Of a DNA stretch of 64,000 nucleotides, positions 32,817-46,400 are shown piece after piece; the first letter of the stretch is position 1, and each line of letters opens with the position of its first letter. A program made the position numbers and the translations under genes. Source of the stretch: Malurus cyaneus samueli (Eukaryota > Chordata > Aves > Passeriformes > Maluridae); the NCBI GenBank assembly GCA_009741485.1, contig CM019214.1, positions 51,610,863 to 51,674,862 on the forward strand, in the 5' to 3' direction. The notes under the pieces are model-generated. The model was not told the DNA's origin. It worked only from the letters and a program-made list of their open reading frames with translations, and searched no databases.

Positions 32817-32934
32817 AAAAAAAAAAAAGAAAAAAGAAAAAAAAGCAATAACCAAAAAAGCTAAGGCAATGGTCCTTCATGATGGAAAAAAAAAAGAAAA
32901 AAAAAAAGAAAAAAAAAGAGAAAAGACCATTCCA
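32805..32934. repeat. 12-bp perfect inverted repeat around an A-rich tract
   Basis: TGGAATGGTCTT at 32805-32816 pairs exactly with AAGACCATTCCA at 32923-32934. The 106-nt spacer is almost all A with scattered G (32817-32922). The left arm starts three bases after the AATAAA signal. The long + strand frame through here is Lys-coded low complexity, not a gene. Confidence 0.85.
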
Positions 32935-32939
32935 AATGG

Positions 32940-33769
32940 CAACCCCCAACCCCATGTTCACAAAAAGAGCTTGAATCACTATCACTTATACTACAATAAT
33001 ACTGAAGATACAAAACCAATCTCAAACCAATCTCAATCGTGTTTCATCTACATTAACACATGGTGTACTCCGCATAAAAACTTACAAATATTCTGAATTT
33101 AAAGTCATACAAGTCAAATGGTAAATGGAATAATACTTCAACAATAAGAATTTTTTTTAAATATCTGTGCACTGTGCAACCCTAGAAGAAAATTGGATCA
33201 CCCAAAAAAAAAACATGCAGTACTGAAATATAATTTAGAAAAATATGTGAGGAGAATTGGAATATTTGGTAGATAATATTCTAAAAAAATAGTACACAAC
33301 TAATACATCTTTTGTATTCCTGTGTTTTTGTGATTACATTTTTCTATTTCAAAAGTAACATTTGGAAAATACTAAGTTCACACTCTAGCACGTTTACCAT
33401 TCAATTATATGTGATATGTTAGTGTACTCAATAGAAAACCTTCATTGGCCTTTTCTAACAGGTCATTCTGGTATGTGAGGTCTGAAGCTTTTCTGCTTCT
33501 TAGGAAGGGGAATTGCCTACTCCTTGGCAGTAAAGGACCTCTCAGAAAGACTTGTTATTTCCATTTAGTGGCAATTTTCTGGACTGTTTTTAAAAGAAGA
33601 CCTCTTTACTAAGTATTAAAGTCTTGGGTTTTATTTGTTTCTGAGGGGAATGAGTGGGATGTTGTTTTGATTTAATATTTTCTTTCTCCCCCATTAGTTC
33701 ATGAATGAGTGCATCATAAAACCATTGTCTTATTTATCAAATAGATGGACATGAGCCTGTACTGCCATT
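32940..33769. other. intergenic or long 3' UTR, no gene seen
   Basis: AT-rich sequence after the A-rich tract. A small duplication ACCAATCTCAA lies at about 33016-33037. This could still be transcribed if a distal RBM26 poly(A) site is used. Confidence 0.6.
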
Positions 33770-33834
33770 CACTTAAGAATTGGACTCGATGATGCTTGTG
33801 GGTCCCTTCCAACTTACAATATTCCATGATTCTT
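33770..33834 (+). mobile_element. CR1 LINE 3' tail fragment
   Basis: GGACTCGATGATGCTTGTGG, then GTCCCTTCCAACTTACAATA and TTCCATGATTCTTTGAT. This is the typical last 60-70 bases of a CR1 with the ATTCTTTGA-type tail. It is severely 5'-truncated. Confidence 0.8.
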
Positions 33835-34286
33835 TGATAGTACTTCAGTTAACAGGGTGTTTTCTTTAGTCCATGTTTTTGTCTTTTGCTGGGAAGAGGG
33901 GGAGAGGTATAAGTCATGTCCCTGTCCTTTTTTTTTTCAATTATAAAGTAGAAATGGAGGAAAGTAGAAGTAGTAGCATTCCTGAGAGAAGAGCTCCAGC
34001 TGTAGAATTTTTGTTTGTTCTTTTCAGTTATTTGAAGGGATTTTAAGAACTGGATCCTGGTTTGGGGATTTTTTTGTTCAACTTTTTATGTGGTTTGGTT
34101 TTGCCTCTATCCTGATGTGTATGCATACCTTGTTGCAAAAAAACATGCACTTCAATTTTTGTATAGTCCTAGTTTCACATTGAAATGTCACAATTGACTG
34201 CCATGCTTGTTACACTAAGTTCTCAATTTTGCCATAAGGAATTGTATTTGGGAAATTGATTTCCTTTTACACTGAATTTCAGGCAA

Positions 34287-34292
34287 AATAAA
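34287..34292 (+). terminator. AATAAA, candidate distal poly(A) signal
   Basis: Hexamer in the context GGCAAAATAAAATAC, followed by a T-rich stretch and AGTGCTCTG. Distance and context would suit a longer RBM26 3' UTR. There is no direct evidence that it is used. Confidence 0.25.
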
Positions 34293-36045
34293 ATACTTTT
34301 AAGAACTTTTTATTCAGTGCTCTGAATGAGCTGTTCTAATTTACTGAATTAAATACTAGCTTTCTTATTTTTCTTTTTTAGTTAATTTAGTACATTTGAA
34401 GGGTGCAAAATTGCCAGTCCAGGAGGTGGAATTTTTTTGTGTGTTGTCTTATAGAACTGGTACAGCACAGGAAAACATGGTCCATGGTCCATAAAGTGTT
34501 GTGTGGCATGTTTTGCTGCTCAAACTTGCCTTTTTCAGTCACTTAACACAAGCGCATGAGGAATATAAGTGTGTTTTTTACATAGATGCTTCTTACAAAT
34601 TATCTGAAATTGCTGTATCATAATTTTAAAACTTGTGTTCCAAGTTTTGAATTCAGTGTGGTAATGCATCCATCCAAGATTCATTTCATCGAAACTGTAC
34701 CCTGGTCTGCTGGTAAGGGGATGAATCGTTTTAAAATTCTTTTTATCACCTTCCTTCTGCAAACTTCCTGCTGCTATCTATTTTGTTCCCTGCTGTTACC
34801 TTGTGACATTCTGAATGGTTGAAAAACACTGGATCAGAATGGCTAGGTTTATTCTTGCTTTAAAACTAACCTCAAATGTTTATTTCAGTCAAAACCAATC
34901 TGTAGTTTTATGTCATTCAGCGTTAAGATAGCAGTGTTCCAGTTGCAGTCTGAGTGGATTCTGTACAGATTTCTGTCATTATGAAATTATTCATTTGATT
35001 TTTTGTTGGCTTGCTTTGTCTGCCTTGTCTAGCTCTGCTCTCCCCTCCTTTTTTTTGCTACAAACTTAGGCAACACTTGTCGCTTCAGTTGTCAGATCCT
35101 TACTAGCGTGACTTTCAGTGAAATCTGTCCTCACCTGGATCAGCATCCTTCCTTGTTTGAATCAACAGACCAAACATCCTGCTGGCTTGGTTTTCCTCAA
35201 GATAGCTTTTCAAAATTTCCGTGGAATAAAATGTAAACATTTAAGAAGGCATTTTATTTTCCACTTGAATGCTAAAGGACTTGAGTAAGGTGTAGGCTTA
35301 ACATGTGCAGTTCAATGACAATATTGTTTAAAACTACAGTAATTCACACTATATTACCATCTCTACAAAACAGTAAATTAACAAGAGTATCTCTTTGAAG
35401 AAACGTCCAGTACTATTTGTATTTTTCCTTAAGACCAGTCACACTTCAGCTGTACAAATGCACTAATATAAAGGGGCAGGGACCCTTCAATGAAACGTCT
35501 CATTTACTCTTAATTCAACATTGATATTTTTATGTTGCAATGATGAAGATACAGTTAGATTTAATCATGTATTACTTGTCTTCTATTGCAATTAGGACAG
35601 TAAATTACAATGAAAAAAATTAGGATTAGAGTAACTGGAACAAATTGCAAAAAATTGAGGGATTTCTGGGAAAAGTGAAAATCAAAACAGTTGTTCATCA
35701 TACTGTTCTGAGTGGAGCTGTATCTTACTGTATTGATGTTATAGCACTTTGTTACTTTCAAATGAACCTGTTAAGTCAGACAAAGTACAAGTTCTTGATG
35801 AAGATTAAAGAAAAAACTTCATCTTTTTCAAGCCAGCATAGCTGAAAACGTCATTGGGGAAGATTAGTTTTTGAGGACTCAGTGTGTAGCAGTCAGTGTA
35901 GACCTTTATAAATGTGCTAGTGTGCTTGTTACACAGTTACCTAAATACTGTAGTTTTATAAAATAATTACTTTTTATTTAAATATGGCCTTTGCATGTTC
36001 TATTCTGAACCATATTTTAACGCTGAGGACATAAAAAAAACTTGC

Positions 36046-36051
36046 AATAAA
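36046..36051 (+). terminator. AATAAA, candidate distal poly(A) signal
   Basis: Hexamer in CTTGCAATAAAAATATAC, followed by TTTGGCGATTTC and then a T-rich stretch resembling a downstream element. It could end a 3.8-kb RBM26 3' UTR. This is a weak call from motif context only; another AATAAA at 35225 has a poorer context. Confidence 0.25.
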
Positions 36052-37472
36052 AATATACTTTGGCGATTTCAATCTTTATTTGAATTCTCTCAGGATGTAA
36101 TGGGAACTCTAATTAGAAGGATTAGATTCTAAGGTAAGGCAAGAACATGCCACACAAAAAATCTCTTTTTTTTTCTTAATAGATCATTATTTGTGTAATC
36201 CTTCTATATATGTTAATGCTAGAATTTATCTGAATGATGGTACTTCGTTCTTGGTTTGTGTGAGTGAAGGCTAACATTTTTTTCTTCTTCTTGCAGTAAG
36301 CTTGTAATCCTGAGACCAGTTGATGTCTTTGAAAATCGTCTCATCTGATCCTGTGGTATACTGTAGTAATTTTGATGTTACAGTTTTAATTCTTGAGTCC
36401 CAAGATTCTTTCTGCTTTATTAGCAGAATAAACTTAATTCAGTTTCTCAGGTCTCTCTGCCAAAGACTCGAATACCGTATTTAGCAAATCTGTCTGGTCT
36501 AGTTGAGAAAATACAATTTTAGTATTTCCCTATATGCAAATGGAATAAAAAACTTGAGACCTGTACTCTTCAAAATTAATTTTTCTGAAAAACATCTGCA
36601 GTAGACCTGTTTGTTTAATTTTGATCTCTTGAATACAGAGAGGGTAAAATAGTCTTTTTACTCTTTTACACTTTTCTGTGTAGCAGATTCACATAAATTT
36701 TTCAATAGTAATTTGATGGGTAACAATTTTCTTTAAAAAATCAGATCTTTTTATATCATCTAACGTATGCTCTTATTTTAAAAGAAAGGGGAGAAAAGTA
36801 AATGTATTACAACTCCTCCTGACAAGCTGTAAAGGTTATTTGAAATCAGAAATGTTGTTTACAGGCCCCAAAATTTTAACAGTGCAAATGTTCATTTCCC
36901 AGTTGCTGAAGAATGACTTGTGTTTCTTAAACATAGTGTTCTTTAAAATGCAAAAGGAAAAAAACTGCTAGTTCTCAAAAATGATTTTGTGGTGGTCTTC
37001 AGCCAGACAGGATATTTCCCATCTCTAAGACATATGAACCCATCTCTCTAACCAATAATTTGCTCTCTGGAGTAATGAGAAAAGTTTCTTAGATTTTAAA
37101 GTTTGTCATTTATTCTTTGTCTTGCACGAAATTTTGTGCAATAAAGAGGTTTCATCCAAAGAGAAAATATAGACTTCACAAAAATGTATGTTCATCTATC
37201 TATGCATGTAAAAATCTATATCCTTTCTCTAAAATCATGTTACTAAGGCATATATGATGTAGTTGAGATCTACCAAAACACAGAAATGCTTTTGGGGTAA
37301 AACCCCTCATTTTTATAGAACTTCCCAATTCTGCAGAGCTCTGCTGCATAAAAGCCAAGAGAAGTGTCCTTTTCATTAAACTACCTTTTTTACATGAAGA
37401 AATATTCTTCCTCACATTTTGCAAACTGTCCTTTCTCTGCTTCAAAAACCCCCAACTTCTGATTTTGAGTAC

Positions 37473-37494
37473 TTTTTTTTTTTTTTTTTTTTTT
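37473..37494. repeat. poly(T) tract, 22 nt
   Basis: Uninterrupted T run. It could be the reverse of an old poly(A) tail, but no retroelement is recognised beside it. Confidence 0.9.
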
Positions 37495-40400
37495 CTGGAG
37501 ATGAAGCCTTGTATTTTCTCTTTTGGCTGCTAGAGGGCACTATGGCTACACAAGTGAAACGCAAAAGCTGAAAAGTGCTCCCATTTTAACATTAGTGTTA
37601 TTTTTCCTGTTTCAGTTCTCATGCTAATATTTGCATTTCTTGCAAAAACCTGTATACATATCTACTATGTCAGCAGAAATTCTATTTCTGTGAACTGAAA
37701 CAAAGTATTTCTCTTTGGATTTAGGTACCAGTGATAAAACATGACTCCAGGTGTTTGAATAAAACAGAAGAGTGTTTCTGTGTTGCAAGAGGCATGTATC
37801 CATCGTCTGTTCTGCTCTGGGAGTTGAATTAGGTTTGATAGAGTACAGTTGAATTTATACAAAACTTTGGGTCGCTGTTTGTTAAAGCTGTTCATAAGAA
37901 TCTTTTAAATATGTTTGTGCTCTGGAATAGGGCATATACAGTCAATGGAAAGCTAAAACCCATTGCTGGAAAGTGGAGTGGGACAGAAATGGCACACAAG
38001 ATTGTGTATTCATATCAACTACAAAAGAAATCAGCAGCCTAACATAGTCTGAATAAATTTCACCACTGTAACCAGTTATGTGTTCTTTATGGTAGACTCA
38101 TCTTAAACACATCAAATAATTACTGTAGCTCCACCAGCTGGTGCAGCATAATTACACAAAACAATTTTTCAACTATGATGTGGAATACTTGCTCATCCTT
38201 ATACACCCATTATACTATCTTACTGTCTTGCCTGGGTGCATCAGGAAGCTACTGGTAGCCCATGCATTGGAACACTCAGTGTGCCATGGAACATTTGGAG
38301 CTCTGAGAATGCAGTGCCCATACACCTGAATCATAGGTAGGCCAACAACATGCAGGACACATATGTGACTTATTCAGTCATTAGTGCAATGTCAGAAAGT
38401 GCTTTCATTGCACTCTTCCTAACTCACAAAATCAGCTTTGTGGAGATCATTGTATGTTCTCTTTCTTTCTTGAAGGCAAGAACTGTATCAGCACCTGTGG
38501 ATAAACATCATAAAATGCTACAAGACTTCCAAGAAGTCAGTATCGTTGAATTCCTAAAGATGGAAACCTTACTTACCAGAAGTGATTGTGAGAAGAGGAA
38601 TTCTGGTTGTAAAAATTATTTGGTTTTTTTTTATTGTGATTATTGCTTTGCATTCAGATCTGATGGATTATTAACATTTATCCACTGCTGCTCTCAGAGA
38701 GGTATTAGGTAATGTTTAAAATTATAGAATCCCCTGTGTGATATTTCTCCCAGTTTAATAGGCAATCAAAGAGTATTTTGATGCAATTTTGAATTATATT
38801 TTTCTGTCTACTTTCTCTGTGGTAATACTTTACCGTAGAAAACAGAGAAGTGTGTTTGGATACTATTTATTTGTGTTTTCAAAACTCCCCTATAGGTTGT
38901 ACCATCCTTCACATATAAGGAATAAAAAAAACTTGTGTAAGGTTAAGTAGAATTGGAAGTTTTATCAAGAACACAAAAATAGAAATATCCAGTAAGCAGC
39001 AAGTGAGCAGGTTTAGAAAACACTCCTGCAGCACAGAATTTAGTATAGATGTTCAGAAAGTTGGACTTTCTATACCCTAGTATTGAAGTCTCGAACATCT
39101 TTCAAGCAAGTCCTTACACTGAAGGCAAATGTTACCTGTTCATACTTGAACACTTAGCTTCCATTCTTTGTTCTAGTAATGCAATGGGCCTGGATATGGA
39201 ATCATAACTGCTTATGTACTTGAACACATTTAAAATGGGTTAATTTTCTGTAGAGAGAATAAAAATCTGATTTTGCTGCAACATCCAAGAGTATGAATTC
39301 AGTATCTGTAGGATTATCTGTCTGATTTTATAATACAAAGTCAATAATTGGTGAATATTTGTTTCCAATATTCAGGAATTTGAACTCTGAGGGTCCTACA
39401 AGCTACTTCTGTTTGTATTTTCTTTGTTTTGGTCTTTTTTCCCTTGGTTTTGTCAGTGTTTTTTGTTTGTTTTTGGTTTGAATTTTTTTGGAGGGTGGGG
39501 GATTGTGGATTTTTTTTTTTTTTTGTTTTTCTTGTGAAAATTTCATCTGTTATTTTGCAAAACTACCTTTTCTGGTAAAGAATTTGAATTTTTTTGTTCC
39601 CAGAAGAACATCCTGTCTCTTGTGTATTTAGATGTATGAAAGTGACATAGTCAAATTTATCTGTCAGATTATTCTGTTACTGAAGAATGTGGTTAAAGAG
39701 CAGAAAGCAATAGCTGTAGCCTTTATGGTGGAAGAAGCAAAGTGCTGGTCAGCAGACTTACTGTGTGACCTGAATTACAAAATAAGTTTTCTATTAGAAG
39801 TGATATAAGGATATTGGCAGTACAACAGACTGATACAGAGCATTTTTTTGCTATCCATATATGGTGAAAAATTAAGGAATATTAGTCATATTAGACTTTA
39901 TTAAGTTTTAATATGTAAGTTCTCCGTATTTGAAATTTTGTGTTGTTGAACTCCCACAATATTATTTGCATGTCTTCACCAAATTTATATTCTAATAACT
40001 TTAATGTTAAAATAATTAAAAATATATTTATTTCTTCAGTTTCTGTGTTGAACTATCTCCAAATATCCTTTCAAGAGAATTTAAAGTAAGTACTATTTCT
40101 TTTCCATCCTTGTTTTCTGTAATCCTTTCTTTACTAAAAATACTGATGTCTTTGGTCTTTACTGACTCTTCTCTGCAAATCTACAGAAGAAATAGAGGGT
40201 AAGTTATAGAAATTGGAATTTGAAATTCTGAGAAAGATTAACCAGAAGCATTCAGTACACTACCATTTTTAAGATGGCAGTATATCATGCTACAATACTA
40301 TCTGTAGATAAGCTTTTGTTAAACTTTTAAAGTAATTTGAGTAGGTAATTACTAGTGTGTTGGTAGTCTAAGGCAAGATTGATGGCACCTTGATTGGCTG

Positions 40401-43400
40401 TAGCAGTTACTAAAGTTCACATTTTATGACCTCCTTAAAAATATTAATTTAGAATCTTATGAATTACTCTCTGGAGTCACCCTGAATTAACAAATACTGA
40501 GCTGTCTTTGAGCATTTGAATCTTTCTGTGAAATAATTTCTGCCCACTGTTGAATTTTATCGTGTTTTTCAAGAACTCATTGTCTAGATAAAGCAGTATT
40601 AACTCTTTGAGGGCCAGGATTAAGTTGTGAAAAATGTTCTTATAAAATAGTCTTGTTCCAAGCCAGCATCAGAGAAAATTGTGGCTGGTCAGTCCTGCCC
40701 ATCCTCTCTGCTTGACACAGCAGGTATTTGAGTAATAATGTAGTAATTGAGGAACTGGGCTATGCTTTAAAAACAGGATAATACAAATGAATTATCTTCC
40801 TAATCTATTTTACCAGATGACTGAAAAGATGCCACAGGTGGAGGATACTGGGACAGGAGTGAGGAGTTGCAATCAGTAGATCTCTTCATCCCATGATTGT
40901 TTCAACCTATGCTACATTCACTGGGAAAAACCCCACCACTGTGCTGTTGGTTAGTATGTTCAGCTTCAACTCTTGGTTTGTCTCTTAGCTTCTCCTCCCC
41001 TGATTTACAGGAGCCAGGATAAAACATTTAATAAAACTTTCAGTGAACAGAATGTGGAAGCTGAAGTGCTTCGAGAGATCAGAAGACCAGTTGAGAACAG
41101 AGGCCTTGTGCTTGCACAGGGCTCATCATAAACACAGGAATGCTGTGGTTCAGCTGTGACCCACTGAACAGAAAGCTGCATGGCCTTCATTTGAGCTGAC
41201 TCTCTGGGCCCATTTGCATTCTTAACAGCCTTACAAACGGACTTCGCTGTGAGAGTTCTGGCTTTTTTGGCATATCCCTCAGTGGTTCTGGTGAGGGGAA
41301 GGGCAGTCTTAGATCACCTCCAAAGAAGGTGTGAGAAGCCTTGAAAGATTTTTGTTTGACCTTTAGGACCTTCGTTTAGATAATTGTGAGTATAGTAGCT
41401 TAGTGTCAAAGGCTGTCTATGTCAGTGCAGTGCTAATGCAGCAGCAACAGCAGTGTTCCTTCCTCTACTCACCATTGTGCAGCAGAGCTGCAGTGCTTGC
41501 TCTTGCACTCCATAGGAGAGCTCAGCTTTGCCAGCTGGGTGAAGCAGCCCTGAGGCTAGGCTGGAGCAGGAAGAGATCATTTTCTCTAATGGATCTGTGT
41601 AGACAAGCTAAACCATTGGCAGAGAGCAAAGGCAATTCTGACAGCATTTAGGGACCTTAGTCAGGGAACCCAGCAGGTGTGGAGAAAACGAGAGTAAATG
41701 TAGGGATGTATCATGTACTGTGGGACTTGCAATTAGGTTACATGGTACAAAGGCTGACTTTGTTTAAAACTACCAATATAAAAATTCTAGAAGGAGATGC
41801 TGAGGCAGATGGAAGATGGGATTTCAAGTTCTTAGCCAAACAATTGTTTATGTGCAGGTTTCCTTTCCTGCAATCTACCCTCCCTGTGCCACACCTTAGA
41901 TAGCCTAGTTTGTCGCCGGCAAGACAAATTATAAAAGATTTGTGAAATACTGCTAAATCCACAGAACAGGGCCAGGAAATACTGGTTTTCTGCCTAGTAT
42001 TTTCACAGAGGCTTCCATCTGGAACTTTAAAGTATCATCCAAGATAACTAGAAGCTTAGAGAAGCCTCACTTTAGTGATCACAATGTAGTGATTGCAGAA
42101 TTCAGTGTTTCTTGTTATGAGTCCCTGTGGAGTATGTTGTGTCAACAGTCAGTTCTTTTGAAAGCCTACTTACCCAGTCAATGGGTGTATTTTATGTTCA
42201 AACCTGGCCATCCAAGTTAGGTAGGGTAACTTCAACAAATCAAGTAATAGTGAATTTTTCTTCTACCTCTACAACCAAATGAATGATGAGAAAAGCCCAT
42301 GAATGTTCATGCAACACCAACTTCTGCCTGTAGCAACTTGTCTAAAGATCTTGCAAGGTTGTAGACTGTGGTGGCTTCCAAATACCTTTATTTTTGTGGT
42401 TTAGTCTGCTGCCTGTCCAGCACTATCACATTTCAGTATGTCTTCATAGCTTTTGCTTTTAGTAGAAGTCACTAGAGGCATAGGTTATTTCAATGTCTTG
42501 TTCACAGTTGGAATGTTGGTACTCAGCCTCATGGTCTACATAAATACTAGTAAATCAAACATGGCTGCATGACTGAGGCCAGCTGGCATGGAACAACTCT
42601 CACACACACTAGTAGGATTCAAAACAGGACAACCACATCCACATTCTCTATTGGAAATGGTTTGTCTTGGGGTAGCTGATTTGGGTCTCCAAGGTCCTAT
42701 GGCCTAACAATGCAGTTGTGCCCACAATAGCGTTCCAGTGCCTGTGATATATGCTGGACCTGTTTGTTTTACTAATTCTGATGTGTCTGAGTTGCCAAAT
42801 GGTAATTGGATTTGTTTCCACTGGTAGAGGAAGGGGCCTTAAGGAAAATCTGTTCTTTTCAAAAGCAGTGACAGTTTTCAACAATGTCCTGCAAGGAATC
42901 CATCCTCTCTACAGATAAATTCATTGAAAGAGGGAATGGGTACTAAAATAATAAAAATCCTAATACTTTAGCTAATGGACAAATAAATGGAAATTAGCAA
43001 TTAGAATTCTGTAGACCATAGTAACTATTGGATTTAATGAGAAGTGTAAAATATATGATGTGCTTGTGGGATACTGAGTTGGAGGAAACCTTATTAAAGA
43101 AAATTATTGTAATCTTCAAGTTGAAATGCACATAGGTGATTTTATTCAAAATTTCCTATTATTAGTAAGATTTGGAGGTCTCTTGAACTATTCCTGAGTA
43201 TTACCAACAGTCCTGAAAATTAACTTAGCAATAGTGCAGTGGTGTAGTTGAAGGAGCAAGCTGCAATACTTTTCTGGTGTCCCTTCCACTAGAATTTCAG
43301 TTTCCTATGACAGAGGGGGAGCTCTATCACTGATAAGTCGTCCTTTAGCCCTTCATGTGTAACTATGTTTTCAGCACAATGCATCACCTTAATTATTATA

Positions 43401-46400
43401 CTTTCTGCACTACGATAGTGTTCTCTGACCTGATAATTTCTGCTGCCACATTACTTGTGAGTACATTGTAAAATTATTTTCTGTGTCCGTGCATGTATTT
43501 CATCAGCCATGCTCCCATCTGTCAAAGTAGATTGGATGATTTAATTGCCTAATCAGCATTCCAGGTCTCCCATGCAGGCACAAAAACATCACAGTTTTGT
43601 AGAGTTACATGGCGGTGTATAAGCAATTATTAGAGATACCTATTAGAGTTTTTCCAAGTTCCTTATTGTACTGGGCAGCAAACATGTTGGCTTTAGCTAG
43701 ATTATAAGCATGGTTATTTGCTAGCAGAAGCTGATGTTTTTCTCTCCTCTATTTTTACATTTGAGAATAAAATACAATTTATATTCTGAGCATCATCTTG
43801 TGGAAGTTCTAAATCACTTCATGAGGCTTTCAGCCTGGGTTATGTCATTTATCCATCAGCACTCAGTCCATTTAATCCAGACCTCTCAGCTGTACAGACC
43901 TAGCTCCTGTTGTGAGTGATCGGCCTGCTTGAGTGCTCCCAGCTTCTCCTGTCACATCACATTTGCATAAAAGAGGACAGATAACCAAATTTGAGCACAC
44001 AAATGAAAATGCTAAGCGCTGAACCTGTCACAGTTGTTGTTCAACTAATTGTGAAAAATTTGATTTGCTGGCTTTTCACTGTTTATCATGTGGACCCCCT
44101 TCTCAAATTTGCCTTGGCTTCTGCTTCTGTACATGTAGCTTTTAAACTCTCTACACAAGCAGCCCACCCTGGGGATTACTTACCTCTCCTACCAGCTTTT
44201 AATGTTGGCTCATCTACTTGACTAAATTAGGCCACCATGGCAAACAAACACATAATTAAAAACCTGGGAAAGACAACTGCAGTTGCACTTCTTAAATTGA
44301 TTTTGCACTCTATTACTGGTATATGCTTTTGCATTTTGCCTTTTTCATCTTGTTCTCCTGTAAACCCTGAAAATATCTTTGCTTTTGATTGTGCATAAGA
44401 GGGAGATACATTATTTCAAAAGGAAAATGAATATTTTCTTCTAAAGTGGAAATAGTAAAGAAAAACCCATTCTTGTTTCTGGGTACTTTGTGGCAGCTTA
44501 CTACGGAGGTGCTGTATGCATTTAAAATAAGATCCATTTTTGAACTGGCATTGAAAGATCATAGATGAAATATGTTCAAATTATTGTGATTTTTCAAAAT
44601 GTTGAGGTTTGACTTTGCTTTCCAACTGTACCTACAACTGCTGTTGCTTTCTAGTTCAGAACATGTACTTAGCTGTATAATTTTCACACCACTTCTTATA
44701 TTTATACCAAGAAATCACCAGTTTATACCAAGAGATCATCAATTCGAACAGCTGAACATTCACATTGGTTTTTTGTGAGGGAAGAGGAGGTTCAGCCAAA
44801 AATTGTCTATAAAAAAATAGAATCTTTTACAAATCCAAATCATCCATCCCTTTGCTATTGACATTAGCTGTCATCATTTAAAAAGGTGGAAGATAACATG
44901 GGCATAGTGGATGTAAATCTGTCAAGACCACTGAAGGCTTCTAAAAACAACCTGATAAGAAAAGCTTATATTTGGATGTACACCAAAAATCTGTATTTTT
45001 CCAGGAATTCTAAAATATCAAAATAATTGTTTTCAAATGAAAAAAATATTCATCAGCAGCTATGGTGGAAATTTTGTTAAAAAAATAAAATTGAAATTAA
45101 AAAGCAAAACAACCAAATGCCACCCCCCTCTCCCCATATATATTCTTTTCATTTATATAATTTGTAGCCCAAACTGACTCTACTTACATCCGGGTTATCT
45201 GTGGTTAGCTGTCCTTTGTTTTAACTGGTTTTTCTCCTTTCATGACATTTACTTCCTTAATATGTTCATCAACAGCTGTCATGTTGTCACAGCCTTCATT
45301 TCACAAGGCTAAATGGGCTGAACTCTTAAAACCTGGTGTGTTTAACTGCAGAAATATCAGATTGTAACATTCACAAAACAGTATTTTGGAGACCACTGCC
45401 CTTCTTCAATAAATTTTGCTCTTTGCTTCATTATTGAGACTGCATTCTACTGTCTTTAAAAATTCACCAGGAGAAAGAGCTTGTGCTGTACTCTATGCTC
45501 CTACATTCAGCTTGTGATCACTAAAATACTATCAGTTTCCTTTCTCACATCCTTTCTTCATATCATGCTACTTTGTCTCCTTCCTAATTAACAGCTTTTC
45601 AAAGTTGACCTCCTTTCCTGCCCTCTTTCTCAAGCTTGCCAATGACTTACGCTATATACACAAATCATATTTGCAAAATAAAATGTTTGGAAAAGAGGGA
45701 TACAGATGTTTGGAAGAGACTATTCATTAGCATATCAAGCCCACAGCATCAAACTGAAAAGCAGCAAAGACTCAAGAAATTAATTTCAGTTAATTAACAA
45801 AAAAGTTAATTCTGTACTTGAAAACTGCAACTATGCTGGCAACAGGTTTGGTTCTGAAAATCAGGAATTAGCCGCTCCCGGTCCAGAACAAAAAGATCGC
45901 TTGTGAATTTCCAAAATGTTACATCTTTGAGGTTACTCTGAGTAACCTGCAACAAGATGTTCCAGAGTGAATCTAATATTGCCTCCCAGTTTATCCCAAT
46001 TACAAAATACATCCCAACAGCGGAAATGTCCTGAGATATCTTTTGTAACCAAAGAGGGAGAAGATTTTTCTACTCAAGAATATAGGTAGTGTTTTCAAAA
46101 TCCATTTTCTTCATATAAAGAGAAGAATAAAAATTTTGTTATCCTGTTCTTCAGCAGCAGGACTAATGTTTATTGATAAACAGTTATCTTACCATCCAGT
46201 GATTTGATCTGAAAAACCCTGAGTTGTGTTAAAACTGGTAGAACTGAATTAAGTATTTGGGCTTGTACACCATATCGGTCTTAGGAAAAAACTATGCTTG
46301 TGGAGAAGATTAATTTTATGTTTTTAACAAGAAAACAGTACAGAATAATGCCTTGCTTTGTTTCTGACTTACTTATTGAAGCATGGAAATTTTATTGCTA

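Larger units (their letters stand above)
33835..37472. other. intergenic or distal 3' UTR, no gene seen
   Basis: AT-rich, with AATAAA hexamers at 34287, 35225 and 36046. Short frames at 34535-34822 and 35561-35845 overlap on both strands and look like chance. Nothing else is recognised. Confidence 0.6.

Noticed and set aside
32713..33096. 127-codon Lys-rich + strand frame downstream of RBM26
   Set aside because: The reading comes from the A-rich low-complexity tract in the RBM26 3' region; there is no domain and no plausible promoter.
38350..38712. 120-codon + strand frame in the intergenic region
   Set aside because: No domain, splice context or family similarity that I can recognise.
43961..43968. 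ATTTGCAT octamer as a POU-factor site
   Set aside because: An 8-mer is expected by chance at this density (another at 41212); no supporting cluster.
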